From the NCBI GenBank assembly GCA_027624315.1, contig JAQBXX010000014.1, forward strand, positions 1 to 37,596: a DNA stretch of 37,596 nucleotides, read 5' to 3'. A model generated the notes under the pieces. It had not been told where the DNA came from, did no database searches, and was given only the letters and a program-made list of their open reading frames with translations. This stretch comes from Pseudomonadota bacterium. GTDB lineage: Bacteria > Pseudomonadota > Gammaproteobacteria > SURF-13. Of this stretch, positions 21,590 through 32,295 are shown in pieces (positions within the stretch are counted from its first letter, which is position 1; each line of letters begins with the position of its first letter). The translations under genes were made by a program, and so were the position numbers.

Positions 21590-23860
21590 CTACTCGACAA
21601 ACCAGTAGCGCTTTTCCTCGTGGCGATAACTCGATAGCCGCATGCCCACCGCCCCCAGCGTGACCGTGATCGCGCCGTGCGCCGGAGAATTGAGCATGTT
21701 GATGCCGCGTTGCGCGTAGCGTTCGACGACGGTGGGGTGCGGGTGGCGGTAGCGGCTGCGGTAACCTGCGGGGATGAGCGCATAGCGCGGACGAACGGCA
21801 TCGATGAATTCGTCCGTGGAGGAGGTCTTGCTGCCGTGGTGCGGCACGACAAGCACGTCGGCGTTCAGTTGCTCTCCCCAACGCGCTATTAACGCTCGCT
21901 CCGCTTTCGCCTCGATGTCGGCGGTGAGCAGCACCTTGCCGTGCGCGGTTTGTATCATCAATACGCAGCTTGAATTGTTGCCGCGCGCGTTTTCATCGGA
22001 CGGGTTGAGCAGCGTGAACTCCACCTCGTCCCAGCGCCAGGACTCGCCTGCGATGCAATGCCGTGCATTGGGCAACCGTTCCGGCACGCTGGAAAGCACG
22101 CGTTGCGGCGGGTACGCCGCGAGCAATGATGCCGCGCCACCGATGTGGTCGTTGTCTTTATGGCTCACGATGAGCATATCCATATTACGGACGCCGCTCG
22201 CGCGCAGATAAGGCACGACCACCGCACGCCCCAGGTCAAAACGCGCACTGAAGCGCGCGCCGGTGTCGAACACCAGCGTGTGCTCGCGCGTGCGCACCAC
22301 CGCGGCCAGCCCCTGCCCCACGTCGAGCAGCGTGAACCATGCCTCGCCCGCGAGCGGCACTGGCGGACGCACCAGCAGCATCGGCAGCAGCCACACCGCG
22401 CCCACCCAGCGTGCCGGCCAGCCGCGCGGTGCGAGCAGCCACAACACGCCGACACCGGCGCACGCGAGCGTCCACGCCGGCGGCGTATGCTGCAACCACT
22501 GGAGTTGATCGAAGGCCGCAAGGTAGTCGAGCGCCACCCATAACTGCGCTATGCTCCACGCCGCAAGCTGGAATAATGATGCCGCCACAACATCAGGCAG
22601 CGCCACCTGGCACACAATACCCAGCAGGGTAAGCGGGATGACGATGGTTTCAATCACCGGAATTGCCAGCAGGTTGGCCAATGGCGCAGAGAGCGAGGCT
22701 TGCTGAAACAACAGCAGCAGCAACGGCAACAATCCAATCGTCACCGCCCACTGCACGCGCCCCCATTGCCGCCAGCGTTTTTCACCCACTCGCCCCTGCG
22801 CCGTGAATAAAATCACCGCAACCGAAGCAAACGATAACCAGAAGCCTGGAGATACCACTGCGAGCGGATCGTAAATCAGCACCGCCAGCAGCGCGACGGC
22901 GAGCAGATTCGTGGGCCGCACGGCGCGCTGCATGAGCAGTGCGCCCAGCACTACCAGCAACATTATTAGTGCACGCTGCGTCGGAATAGCAAAACCGGCA
23001 AGCGCGGAATAAAAGAAAGCGGCGCCGAGCGCGCCCAGCGCCGCCGCCTTCTGCGCCGGCAGCCGCAGCACCGTATACCCCGGCAACGCCCACAACCAGC
23101 GCACGATAAGAAACACAATGCCGGACACGAGGCCGATGTTCATGCCGGAGATTGCAATCAAGTGCGTGGTGCCAGTGCGCCGCAATACATTCCACTGCGC
23201 ATCGCTCACATCACTCTGGTCGCCGTTGGCAAAGGCGGTGATCATGCCCGCGAAATCGTTTCCGGTCAGCGCCGCGCGGATACTCTCGCCGAGATACTGG
23301 CGGAAACGTCCGATGGGATAGCTATAGGGATCAGAAGAAATCAGGCGCGGAGGTTCATTAGCGCGCACGTAGCCGGTGGCGCGGATACGCTCCCGAAACA
23401 GATAGCCTTCATAATCAAACCCGCCGGGATTCTGAAAACCGTGCGGACGCTTGAGGCGCACCCACATGCCCCATTCGTCACCGATGCGCGGATGTTGGGC
23501 AATACCGGTGCTGAGCCTGATTTTGCGCGGGATCGTAACTTCTTTGCCATTGAGAAAAGCATGACTCACATCAAACTCGATGCGCGTGCCGTGCTCGATA
23601 TCCTTGGGCAGATCGGCGACATAACCCTCGACCCATATATCCCGCCCCTCCAGCGCCTTGGGCAGACTGTCCTGAAGTATCAGCCCCGCGCACAGCGTGA
23701 CCCACGCGATACCGGCAATGAAAAACAGGGGCGTGAACCACGCGCGGTTGCGTAGCGCAAGCAACACGCAGGGAATCAGCAACCATGACCATGCGAGCGA
23801 TGGCAGTTGCGGCAACTGCTGCACCAGCATGATGCCGGACAGAAAGGCCAGCGCATGCAT
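21590..23860 (-). CDS. comEC: ComEC/Rec2 DNA-uptake channel
   Basis: ComEC carries single-stranded DNA across the inner membrane during transformation. It has an N-terminal DUF4131 segment, an OB-like soluble part, the multi-helix Competence domain (HLIAISGMNIGLVSGIVF, FAIPTQRALIM) and a C-terminal metallo-beta-lactamase domain. The last shows LLDVGQGLAAVV, VSHKDNDHIGG, LLTADIE and VLVVPHHGSKTSS. The track ORF starts at 23974, but its first residues (SPLTGEGQDGG) are translated REP repeat; the ATG at 23860 (MHALAFLSG) gives 756 residues. No other competence gene is nearby. Confidence 0.93.
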   Translation of the reverse strand: MHALAFLSGIMLVQQLPQLPSLAWSWLLIPCVLLALRNRAWFTPLFFIAGIAWVTLCAGLILQDSLPKALEGRDIWVEGYVADLPKDIEHGTRIEFDVSHAFLNGKEVTIPRKIRLSTGIAQHPRIGDEWGMWVRLKRPHGFQNPGGFDYEGYLFRERIRATGYVRANEPPRLISSDPYSYPIGRFRQYLGESIRAALTGNDFAGMITAFANGDQSDVSDAQWNVLRRTGTTHLIAISGMNIGLVSGIVFLIVRWLWALPGYTVLRLPAQKAAALGALGAAFFYSALAGFAIPTQRALIMLLVVLGALLMQRAVRPTNLLAVALLAVLIYDPLAVVSPGFWLSFASVAVILFTAQGRVGEKRWRQWGRVQWAVTIGLLPLLLLLFQQASLSAPLANLLAIPVIETIVIPLTLLGIVCQVALPDVVAASLFQLAAWSIAQLWVALDYLAAFDQLQWLQHTPPAWTLACAGVGVLWLLAPRGWPARWVGAVWLLPMLLVRPPVPLAGEAWFTLLDVGQGLAAVVRTREHTLVFDTGARFSARFDLGRAVVVPYLRASGVRNMDMLIVSHKDNDHIGGAASLLAAYPPQRVLSSVPERLPNARHCIAGESWRWDEVEFTLLNPSDENARGNNSSCVLMIQTAHGKVLLTADIEAKAERALIARWGEQLNADVLVVPHHGSKTSSTDEFIDAVRPRYALIPAGYRSRYRHPHPTVVERYAQRGINMLNSPAHGAITVTLGAVGMRLSSYRHEEKRYWFVE

Positions 23861-23929
23861 GCGCAGATCGCGCAGCGCCGGAAAATACGAGGTGGGCGTG
23901 GTTGCGGCAACCGGCACAGTGAACTTTTC

Positions 23930-23968
23930 ACCCCCATCCTGACCTTCCCCCGTCAAGGGGGAAGGAAC
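23930..23968 (+). repeat. REP-like palindrome, copy 2
   Basis: acccccatcctgaccttccc is followed by a 9-bp stem ccttccccc/gggggaagg. It lies between trxB and comEC and could act as a transcription attenuator there. It is the same family as 18051, 26463 and 26521. Confidence 0.8.
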
Positions 23969-23979
23969 ATTCACGAGAC

Positions 23980-25013
<1,034 letters not shown>

Positions 25014-25049
25014 ATCATGGGGCGCTTATACTACATTAAGGGGAAGACC

Positions 25050-26456
25050 ATGCAGCTATTCCGCACCAAACCCAGCACGCCGGATGATTATTGCAACAGC
25101 GGCCTGAAGCGCGCACTGAGCGCGTTCGACCTGACGCTGCTCGGCATCGGCGCGATCATCGGCACCGGAATTTTCGTGCTCACCGGCGTCGCCGCCGCCA
25201 CCAAGGCGGGCCCGGCGGTAGTGTTGTCTTTCGTGGTGGCGGGTTTCGCCTGCGCCTTCGCCGCGCTCGCCTACGCCGAACTCGCGGCGAGCCTCGGCGG
25301 TTGCGGCAGTGCCTACGGCTACAGCTACGCCGCACTGGGCGAGCTGCTGGCCTGGATGGTAGGCTGGATATTGATACTGGAATACGGCGTCGCCACCGCC
25401 GCCGTCGCCACCGGCTGGTCGGGTTATTTCAGTAGTGCCCTGGCCTCAATCGGGCTGGCGCTGCCTGACGCGCTCACGCATGCGCCCTCGCAAGGCGGCA
25501 TTATCAATCTGCCCGCAGCCGCAATCATTCTCCTGCTCGCCATACTGCTTGCCATCGGCGTCAAACAAAGCTCGCAGTTCAACGCCGTGCTGGTGTTCGT
25601 AAAACTGCTCGCCATTGCGGTGTTTATCGGCGTGGCGGTATTTCACATCAACACGGAACTCTGGCACCCCTTCATGCCGTTCGGCTGGAGCAGCACAGGC
25701 CCCGGCGGCGAACCGACGGGCATACTGAGCGGCGCGGCTTTTGTATTTTTCGCCTACATCGGCTTCGACGCCGTCACCACGGCTGCCGAGGAAACCAAAA
25801 ATCCGCAACGCGACGTGCCCATCGGCATCCTCACCTCGCTGGCGTTTTGCACCGTGATTTACATCGTGGTATCGGGATTACTGACCGGCATCGTCTCTTA
25901 CAAAGACCTGAACGTCCCCTCACCGGTCGCGCACGCGCTGCAACTGCTCGGCATCAACTGGGCCTCCGGGCTGGTGGCTACCGGCGTGATCGCGGGCCTC
26001 ACCACGGTGATGCTGGTACTGTATTATGGCCTCACGCGCGTTTTCTTCGCCATGTCGCGCGACGGACTGCTGCCGCCGTTCTTCGGCACATTAAACGAGA
26101 CAACACGCACCCCGGTGCGTGTCATCATCCTCTGCGGACTGCTCATCGCCGCTATCGCGGGCTTTGTGCCGTTGGGCGAACTGGCCGAGCTCACCAACAT
26201 CGGCACGCTCGCCGCGTTTGTGTTCGTGTGTATCGGCGTGATCGTGATGCGTGCACGTCAGCCGGGGCTGCATCGCCCGTTCAAATGCCCTTGGCATCCG
26301 GTGATCCCCATCATGGGCGTAATATCCTGCGGAACACTGATGGCCTTCCTGCCACTCATCACCTGGCAGCGCTTTGGTGTATGGCTACTGATCGGTGTGG
26401 GGGTTTATTTTATCTACTCGATGCACAACAGCCGGCTGGCGAAAGCTCCAGCCTGA
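25050..26456 (+). CDS. APC-superfamily amino acid permease (cationic amino acid transporter type)
   Basis: This inner-membrane carrier has about 12-14 hydrophobic segments. LTLLGIGAIIGTGIFVLTG (TM1 glycine-rich binding loop), AGFACAFAALAYAELAASLGGCGSAYGYSYAALGELLAW and FVFFAYIGFDAVTTAAEETKNPQRDVPIGI are hallmarks of the YfnA/CAT group. The ATG at 25050 (MQLFRTKPSTPDD) is preferred over the track start because AAGGGGAAG lies upstream. It has 468 residues. The substrate cannot be read from sequence. It stands alone between divergent trxB and convergent pgi. Confidence 0.88.
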   Translation: MQLFRTKPSTPDDYCNSGLKRALSAFDLTLLGIGAIIGTGIFVLTGVAAATKAGPAVVLSFVVAGFACAFAALAYAELAASLGGCGSAYGYSYAALGELLAWMVGWILILEYGVATAAVATGWSGYFSSALASIGLALPDALTHAPSQGGIINLPAAAIILLLAILLAIGVKQSSQFNAVLVFVKLLAIAVFIGVAVFHINTELWHPFMPFGWSSTGPGGEPTGILSGAAFVFFAYIGFDAVTTAAEETKNPQRDVPIGILTSLAFCTVIYIVVSGLLTGIVSYKDLNVPSPVAHALQLLGINWASGLVATGVIAGLTTVMLVLYYGLTRVFFAMSRDGLLPPFFGTLNETTRTPVRVIILCGLLIAAIAGFVPLGELAELTNIGTLAAFVFVCIGVIVMRARQPGLHRPFKCPWHPVIPIMGVISCGTLMAFLPLITWQRFGVWLLIGVGVYFIYSMHNSRLAKAPA

Positions 26457-26462
26457 CGTATA

Positions 26463-26498
26463 CCCTCCCCTTCTCAGGGGGAGGGTTAGGGTGGGGGT
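26463..26498 (-). repeat. REP-like palindrome, copy 3
   Basis: accctcccc and ggggagggt form a 9-bp stem, followed by the head tagggtgggggt. It faces copy 4 at 26521 in opposite orientation. Lying between convergent genes, it may end transcription from the permease. Confidence 0.8.
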
Positions 26499-26520
26499 GA
26501 ATCTTAACGTTTGGCCCACG

Positions 26521-26558
26521 ACCCCCATCCTGGCCTTCCCCCTGCAAGGGGGAAGGAA
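26521..26558 (+). repeat. REP-like palindrome, copy 4
   Basis: acccccatcctggccttccc leads into a 10-bp stem ccttccccct/agggggaagg with a 3-base loop. Copies 3 and 4 make an inverted pair within 100 bases in the permease-pgi convergent gap. Confidence 0.82.
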
Positions 26559-26583
26559 CATCAGGGATGCGGAAACGTACAGC

Positions 26584-28227
26584 TTATTTTAAAAATCGCT
26601 TGTAGTAATTTATCAAGCCGTTGGTCGAGCTGTCATGCGTGCTTACAGCACCACCCGCCTCCAACTCAGGCAATATCTTCTGCGCCAGTTGCTTGCCCAA
26701 TTCCACGCCCCACTGATCGAAGGAATTGATGTTCCAGATCACGCCCTGCACAAATATTTTGTGCTCGTAAAGCGCAATCAGCGCGCCTAGCATTTGCGGC
26801 GTGATTTTTTTGACCAGTATGGAATTGGTGGGCTTGTTGCCCGGAAATACTTTATGCGGCAACAGGCTTTCTAACGCGTCACCTTTCAGGCCTTGTTTAA
26901 TCAACTCCACGCGCGCCTCGGCTTCCGTCTTGCCCTGCATCAGCGCCTCGGTCTGGGCGAAGAAGTTCGCAAGCAGAATTTGATGGTGCTCGCCGACGGG
27001 GTTGTGCGTCTCCATCGGCGCGATGAAATCGGCGGGGATAATCCTAGTGCCCTGATGTAAAAGCTGATAAAACGCGTGCTGGCCGTTGGTGCCGGGCTCG
27101 CCCCAGAGGATGGGGCCGGTGGCGTAATCCACGTGGTGGCCGTCGCGCGTCACGCCCTTGCCATTGCTCTCCATGTCGCCCTGCTGAAAATAGGCCGGGA
27201 AGTAACACAGATACTGGTCGTAGGGGAAAATGGCGTGCGTCTGCGCGTGAAAGAAATTGTTATACCAGATACCCAGCAGCGCCAGAATCACCGGCATGTT
27301 TCCTTCAAGCGGCGCGGTTCTGAAGTGCTCGTCCATGTCATGCGCGCCGGCCAGCAACGCCTCGAAGTTATCCATGCCGATGTAGAGCGCGATGGGCAGA
27401 CCGATGGCCGACCAGAGCGAATAGCGTCCGCCCACCCAGTCCCAGAACTCAAACATGTTTTTGGTATCAATGCCGAATTTTTTTACCTCGCCTGCATTCG
27501 TCGATACCGCGACAAAATGTTTGGCGACAGCGGTCTCATTCTTTGCTGAACGTAAAAACCACGCGCGCGCGGTATGCGCGTTGGTGAGCGTCTCCTGCGT
27601 GGTGAAGGTTTTGGAAGCGACGACAAACAGTGTGGTTTCAGGGTTGACTGCCTTCAGCGTCTCGGCGATGTGCGTGCCGTCCACATTGGAGACAAAGTGC
27701 ATACGCAGGCCAGGCTTGCCGTAAGGCGTAAGCGCCGCGCACACTATCTTCGGCCCCAGATCGGAGCCGCCGATGCCGATGTTGACGATGTCGGTGATGG
27801 CTTTACCGCTGTAACCTTTCCACGCGCCACTGCGCACCGCCTCGGTGAATTCCTTCATATGCGCAAGCACCGCGTTCACCTCAGGCATGACATCCTTGCC
27901 GTCCAGCCGTATCGGGCGGTTACTGCGGTTGCGCAGCGCGACGTGCAGTACGGCGCGGTTTTCGGTGACGTTGATCCTGGCGCCGGAAAACATCCTTTCC
28001 GTCCACGCCTTGATGTCGGCCTGTGCGGCGAGATCAAACAGCAGGCGCAGCGTTTCTTCGGTGATGCGGTTCTTGGAGTAATCGAGCAGGATGCCGCTGG
28101 CCTCGAGCGAAAATCTGGCGAAGCGTTGCGCGTCACCCTGGAAAAGGTCGCGCATGTGGGCGCGTGCAAGCGCGGGATAATGCGCCTGCAGTTCCTGCCA
28201 GGCCCTGGATTGTGTCAGCGAACTCAC
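26584..28227 (-). CDS. pgi: Glucose-6-phosphate isomerase
   Basis: Pgi interconverts glucose 6-phosphate and fructose 6-phosphate. The 547 residues carry [36 protein letters not shown] (signature 1), [20 protein letters not shown] and [19 protein letters not shown] (signature 2). It follows zwf after 12 bases, so gnd-zwf-pgi form one operon that can cycle hexose phosphate through the oxidative pentose phosphate pathway. Confidence 0.97.
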   Translation of the reverse strand: MSSLTQSRAWQELQAHYPALARAHMRDLFQGDAQRFARFSLEASGILLDYSKNRITEETLRLLFDLAAQADIKAWTERMFSGARINVTENRAVLHVALRNRSNRPIRLDGKDVMPEVNAVLAHMKEFTEAVRSGAWKGYSGKAITDIVNIGIGGSDLGPKIVCAALTPYGKPGLRMHFVSNVDGTHIAETLKAVNPETTLFVVASKTFTTQETLTNAHTARAWFLRSAKNETAVAKHFVAVSTNAGEVKKFGIDTKNMFEFWDWVGGRYSLWSAIGLPIALYIGMDNFEALLAGAHDMDEHFRTAPLEGNMPVILALLGIWYNNFFHAQTHAIFPYDQYLCYFPAYFQQGDMESNGKGVTRDGHHVDYATGPILWGEPGTNGQHAFYQLLHQGTRIIPADFIAPMETHNPVGEHHQILLANFFAQTEALMQGKTEAEARVELIKQGLKGDALESLLPHKVFPGNKPTNSILVKKITPQMLGALIALYEHKIFVQGVIWNINSFDQWGVELGKQLAQKILPELEAGGAVSTHDSSTNGLINYYKRFLK

Positions 28228-28239
28228 GCCGCTACGCTT

Positions 28240-29751
28240 CTAGTAAACACACGCAGCATCTCCGCCGGGCTCGCCTTCAAGGCTGAGGTCATTTCGCCAG
28301 CACTGGTACTCGCGCTCGAACAGGCGATTGGCTTCGCCCGGCCCCCAGCTGCCGGCGGGATAGGTGTGGATGAAATCACGCTCCATCGACCACGTCTTGA
28401 GGATCGGATCCACCACCTTCCACGCCCAGCGCACCTCGTCATAGCGCAGAAACAATGAATGATCGCCCTCAATGACATCCAGCAGCAACGCCTCGTAGGC
28501 GTCGAGTTGCGCCTCGGATTCCTTGCGGTAGCTCGCATCCAGACTTACCGTGTGCGCGTGCATTTTAAGGCCGGGCAATTTGGCCTGAATTTCAACGCGC
28601 AGACATTCCTCCGGTTGTATCCCCAGCAAAACCCAGTTGGGTCTGACCTGTTCCGTGACCGCCTCACGGAACAGCATTTGCGGCGCATGCTTGAAGCGTA
28701 TGGCAATGCTGGAAGTCGCCTTCGCCATACGCTTGCCAGTGCGCACGTAAAACGGCACGTTGCGCCAGCGCCAGTTGTCGATGTAGAGCTTGAGTGCCGC
28801 ATAGGTTTCCGTGGAGCTACCTGACGCCACGCCTTTTTCGTCCAGATAACCCGCGACCTTTTTTCCTTCGCTCACGCCGCGCACGTATTGCGCGCGAAAG
28901 GCGTGCGCGTGCACCGCGCTTTGCGGTATCGGGCGAATGGATTTCAGCACCTTGACCTTTTCATCGCGCAGCGATTCGGCGTCCATGTTGGCCGGCGGCT
29001 CCATCGCCACCAGTGTCAACATCTGCAGCAGGTGACTTTGCAGCATGTCGCGCAGCGCGCCGGCGCCGTCGTAATACTCCGCGCGCCCGCCGATGCCGTT
29101 GGTTTCGGAGTGGGTAATCTGCACGTGGTCGATGTAATTGCGATTCCACAGCGGCTCCAACATGATGTTGGCGAAGCGGAACACCAACACGTTTTGCACT
29201 GTGCCTTTGCCAAGATAATGATCGATACGATAGATTTGCTGCTCAGAAAAATACTGATGCAAGCGTTGTTCCAGCGCATGCGCGCTTTCAAGGTCGTAGC
29301 CGAACGGTTTTTCCACCACCAGCCGCCGCCAACCGCCGTCCTCCTCATGCAAACCGGCGCTGGCGAGGTGCTGGCTCACCGCGCCATATTCGGCGGGACG
29401 GATGGCCAGATAAAATATCTTGTTGTCCGGGAACTGATGGTCTGTTCCCAGCATCTGCTTCAGGCGCTGAAAGGCCTGCGCGTCCGTCATGTCACCCTGA
29501 AAATAATGCAGACGTGCGCGAAAATGCGCGTACACCTTTTCGTCGAGACCCTTGTGCACCCGCGTCTTGAGCAGCATCGCCACTTCGTCGCGCCACTGCT
29601 CCGTATTCCACTCGCGGCGCCCGAAACACACAATCGCCGAACCCTCGGGCAGGCGTGACGCCTCCTCAAGGTGATACAGCGCGGGCAGCAGTTTATTCTG
29701 CGACAGATTACCGGTGGCGCCAAAGATCACAAAGGTGCACGGTTCAATCAT
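28240..29751 (-). CDS. zwf: Glucose-6-phosphate 1-dehydrogenase
   Basis: Zwf oxidises glucose 6-phosphate to 6-phosphogluconolactone. The N-terminal dinucleotide motif is [20 protein letters not shown], followed by [13 protein letters not shown] and the active-site [21 protein letters not shown]. It has 503 residues. Its start overlaps the end of gnd by 8 bases, which suggests translational coupling. No pgl (lactonase) gene is present in the operon. Confidence 0.97.
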   Translation of the reverse strand: MIEPCTFVIFGATGNLSQNKLLPALYHLEEASRLPEGSAIVCFGRREWNTEQWRDEVAMLLKTRVHKGLDEKVYAHFRARLHYFQGDMTDAQAFQRLKQMLGTDHQFPDNKIFYLAIRPAEYGAVSQHLASAGLHEEDGGWRRLVVEKPFGYDLESAHALEQRLHQYFSEQQIYRIDHYLGKGTVQNVLVFRFANIMLEPLWNRNYIDHVQITHSETNGIGGRAEYYDGAGALRDMLQSHLLQMLTLVAMEPPANMDAESLRDEKVKVLKSIRPIPQSAVHAHAFRAQYVRGVSEGKKVAGYLDEKGVASGSSTETYAALKLYIDNWRWRNVPFYVRTGKRMAKATSSIAIRFKHAPQMLFREAVTEQVRPNWVLLGIQPEECLRVEIQAKLPGLKMHAHTVSLDASYRKESEAQLDAYEALLLDVIEGDHSLFLRYDEVRWAWKVVDPILKTWSMERDFIHTYPAGSWGPGEANRLFEREYQCWRNDLSLEGEPGGDAACVY

Positions 29752-30682
29752 GTTTCTTACCCGTCCCAGGCGCGACGTGTCCGCCGAAGGCGTTGCGCAT
29801 CAGCGACAAGAGGCGGTTGCCGTAACCGCTGTCGCGGCTTGCGAAACGCATCTGCAACGCGAGCGTCATCACCGGCGCGGCGACACCCTGGTCGACGGCC
29901 TCGATGGCGATCCAGCGTCCTTCACCGGAATCCTGCACCTCGCTGGAAAATTTCTCCAGCAGTTGCTCCACGCTTTTTCCACCACGCGTGTTCAGCGCCT
30001 CCGCCGTCAGATCGAGCAGCCAACTGCGCACCACCGAACTGTGCCGCCACAGCTCGGTGATTTGCGCGAGATCAAGATTAAATTCTTCCTTGCCGTGCAG
30101 CAGCGTAAGCCCCTCGGCGTAGGCCTGCATCATGCCGTATTCGATACCGTTGTGGATCATCTTGGTGAAGTGACCGGCGCCGACGGGGCCGACGTGCGCC
30201 CAGCCGCGATCCGGCGCGGGGGCCAGCACCTTGAGCACGGGCTCGATAACGCCAACGGCCTCTTTGCTGCCGCCCACCATCAGGCAATAGCCGTTGTCGA
30301 GACCCCATACGCCGCCTGAGGTGCCGGAGTCGATGAAGGCGATGTCATGCTTTGCCAGCAACGCGCCGCGGCGCTCGCTGTCGTGATAGTTGGAATTACC
30401 GCCGTCGATGACGATGTCGCCCTGCTCCAGCAGCGGTATCAGTTCGAGGATTGCCTGCTCGGTCGGGACTCCGCTCGGCAGCATGAGCCACACGACGCGC
30501 GGCGTGGAGAGTTTGCTCACCGCATCATCCAGTGACTGCGCCGCAATCACACCCTCTTCGCGCGCAAGCTGTTTGACGATCTCGTGGCTACGATTGAAGC
30601 CGACCACCTCGATACCGCCACGGCGCAACCGTCGCGCCATGTTGGCGCCCATCTTGCCCAGCCCTGCCAGTGCGATTCTCAT
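29744..30682 (-). CDS. gnd: 6-phosphogluconate dehydrogenase, decarboxylating (short form)
   Basis: Gnd converts 6-phosphogluconate to ribulose 5-phosphate. It has the N-terminal Rossmann motif [49 protein letters not shown] and catalytic Lys in [24 protein letters not shown]. The ATG at 30682 (MRIALAGLG) gives 312 residues, the short YqeC/GntZ-like class rather than the 470-residue E. coli type. The residues NRS after the second strand suggest NADP use, by analogy only. It is the first gene of gnd-zwf-pgi, divergent from glgA. Confidence 0.94.
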   Translation of the reverse strand: MRIALAGLGKMGANMARRLRRGGIEVVGFNRSHEIVKQLAREEGVIAAQSLDDAVSKLSTPRVVWLMLPSGVPTEQAILELIPLLEQGDIVIDGGNSNYHDSERRGALLAKHDIAFIDSGTSGGVWGLDNGYCLMVGGSKEAVGVIEPVLKVLAPAPDRGWAHVGPVGAGHFTKMIHNGIEYGMMQAYAEGLTLLHGKEEFNLDLAQITELWRHSSVVRSWLLDLTAEALNTRGGKSVEQLLEKFSSEVQDSGEGRWIAIEAVDQGVAAPVMTLALQMRFASRDSGYGNRLLSLMRNAFGGHVAPGTGKKHD

Positions 30683-30785
30683 CGTCGTAAGCTCCGAAGC
30701 ACAAACCTCGCGTAAATGCCCGCGTAACATAGGGTTTATGCCATAATCATGCCACACAACGCAGCCCAAAAATAACTATATAACC

Positions 30786-32255
30786 GTGTCTAAACCATTC
30801 AATCTCCTGTTCGCCGTCAGTGAAGCGCACCCGCTCATCAAGACCGGCGGACTGGCCGATGTCGCCTACAGCCTGACGGCGGCGCTGAAGCCGCATGTGC
30901 ATGAGGTGCGCATGGTGTTGCCCGCCTACCGCGCGGCGCTCGCACACGCGGGTCATCTGGAGCCCATCGCCACGCTGCATGTCGCCGGATCGGACGCGCC
31001 GGTGCGGATACTCGAGGGCGAGGTGCCCGGCAGCGGCGTGAAGGTCTGGCTCGTCGATGCGCCGTTTTATTTCGACCGCGACGGCGGCCCCTACAGCGAC
31101 CCCCACGGCCACGACTGGCCCGATAATGCGGCGCGCTTCGCAGTGTTCGCGCGCGCTATCGTTGAGATCGCCTGCGGACGCACCGGTCTCGGCTGGCGGC
31201 CCGATGTGGTGCACTGCAACGACTGGCAGACCGGCCTGGTGCCCGCGCTGCTGGCGCTTGAATCCGCCCGGCCTGCGATTGTGTTCACCCTCCACAATCT
31301 CGCCTATCAAGGGCTGTTTGATGCTGACGTGTTTCAGACCCTAGCTCTGCCCGCCGCGTTGTGGGCCCCGGAGGCACTCGAATTTCATGGCCGTGTTTCG
31401 TTTCTCAAGGGCGGGCTTATTTTCGCCGACCGCCTCACTACGGTGAGCCCGACGTACGCCAAGGAAATACAGACGCCGGAATTCGGCTACGGGCTCGAAG
31501 GCCTGCTCGCGCATCGCGCGCGGCATCTCACCGGCATCCTGAACGGTGCCGACTACGGCGTGTGGAACCCCGCGCACGACCCCTTGATTGCCGCACACTA
31601 CGGCCCCGACACGCTGCATCTTAAAGCCGCAAACAAGGACGTGCTGCAACGCCAGCTCGGCCTGCCGCAAATCAGCGACGCGCCGCTGCTGGGGCTGATC
31701 GGTCGTCTGGTGGAACAAAAAGGGATCGACCTCCTGCTCAGCGTCCTTCCCGCCCTGCTCCAGCATCCGCTGCAGATCGCGCTGCTCGGCAGCGGCGAGA
31801 AACACATCGAGCAGGCCTTGCTCGATGCCGCCAAACACCACCCGCAGCGGATCGCCGTACACATCGGCTACAACGAGGCACTGGCGCACCGCATCGAGGC
31901 CGGCGCCGACATGTTCCTCATGCCGTCGCGCTTCGAGCCCTGCGGCCTGAACCAGCTCTACAGCCTGCGCTACGGCACTGTGCCCATCGTGCGCCGTACC
32001 GGCGGCCTCGCCGACAGCGTGATGGACGCCAGCGCCACCCATCTCAAGGCCGGCACCGCCACCGGCTTTGTGTTCGACGACGCGACGCCCGCAGCGCTGC
32101 TGCATACACTGGAACGCGCGCTTGCCCTGTTCCGGAAACCCGCACAGTGGCGCACGATAGCAGCCTGCGGCATGCGGCAGGATTTCAGTTGGAACAAGAA
32201 CGCGAGCGCCTACCTCGCACTGTACCGTGAGGCGCAGGCCACACCCGCCGCGTGA
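30786..32255 (+). CDS. glgA: Glycogen synthase
   Basis: GlgA extends glycogen from ADP-glucose (glycosyltransferase family 5). The N-terminal loop SEAHPLIKTGGLADVAYSL binds the nucleotide sugar. HCNDWQTGLVPALL, LIGRLVEQKGIDLLL and the C-terminal PSRFEPCGLNQLYSLRYGTVPIVRRTGGLADSV are characteristic. It has 489 residues. The start is GTG with no obvious Shine-Dalgarno. ppc begins 40 bases downstream on the same strand. Confidence 0.96.
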   Translation: MSKPFNLLFAVSEAHPLIKTGGLADVAYSLTAALKPHVHEVRMVLPAYRAALAHAGHLEPIATLHVAGSDAPVRILEGEVPGSGVKVWLVDAPFYFDRDGGPYSDPHGHDWPDNAARFAVFARAIVEIACGRTGLGWRPDVVHCNDWQTGLVPALLALESARPAIVFTLHNLAYQGLFDADVFQTLALPAALWAPEALEFHGRVSFLKGGLIFADRLTTVSPTYAKEIQTPEFGYGLEGLLAHRARHLTGILNGADYGVWNPAHDPLIAAHYGPDTLHLKAANKDVLQRQLGLPQISDAPLLGLIGRLVEQKGIDLLLSVLPALLQHPLQIALLGSGEKHIEQALLDAAKHHPQRIAVHIGYNEALAHRIEAGADMFLMPSRFEPCGLNQLYSLRYGTVPIVRRTGGLADSVMDASATHLKAGTATGFVFDDATPAALLHTLERALALFRKPAQWRTIAACGMRQDFSWNKNASAYLALYREAQATPAA

Positions 32256-32295
32256 TAATCGCTATAATGCATCGCCTTACACGCGGGACTATCTG

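Noticed and set aside
23861-23974. Longer comEC start at 23974
   Set aside because: The first residues are encoded by the REP-like repeat and lack ComEC features.
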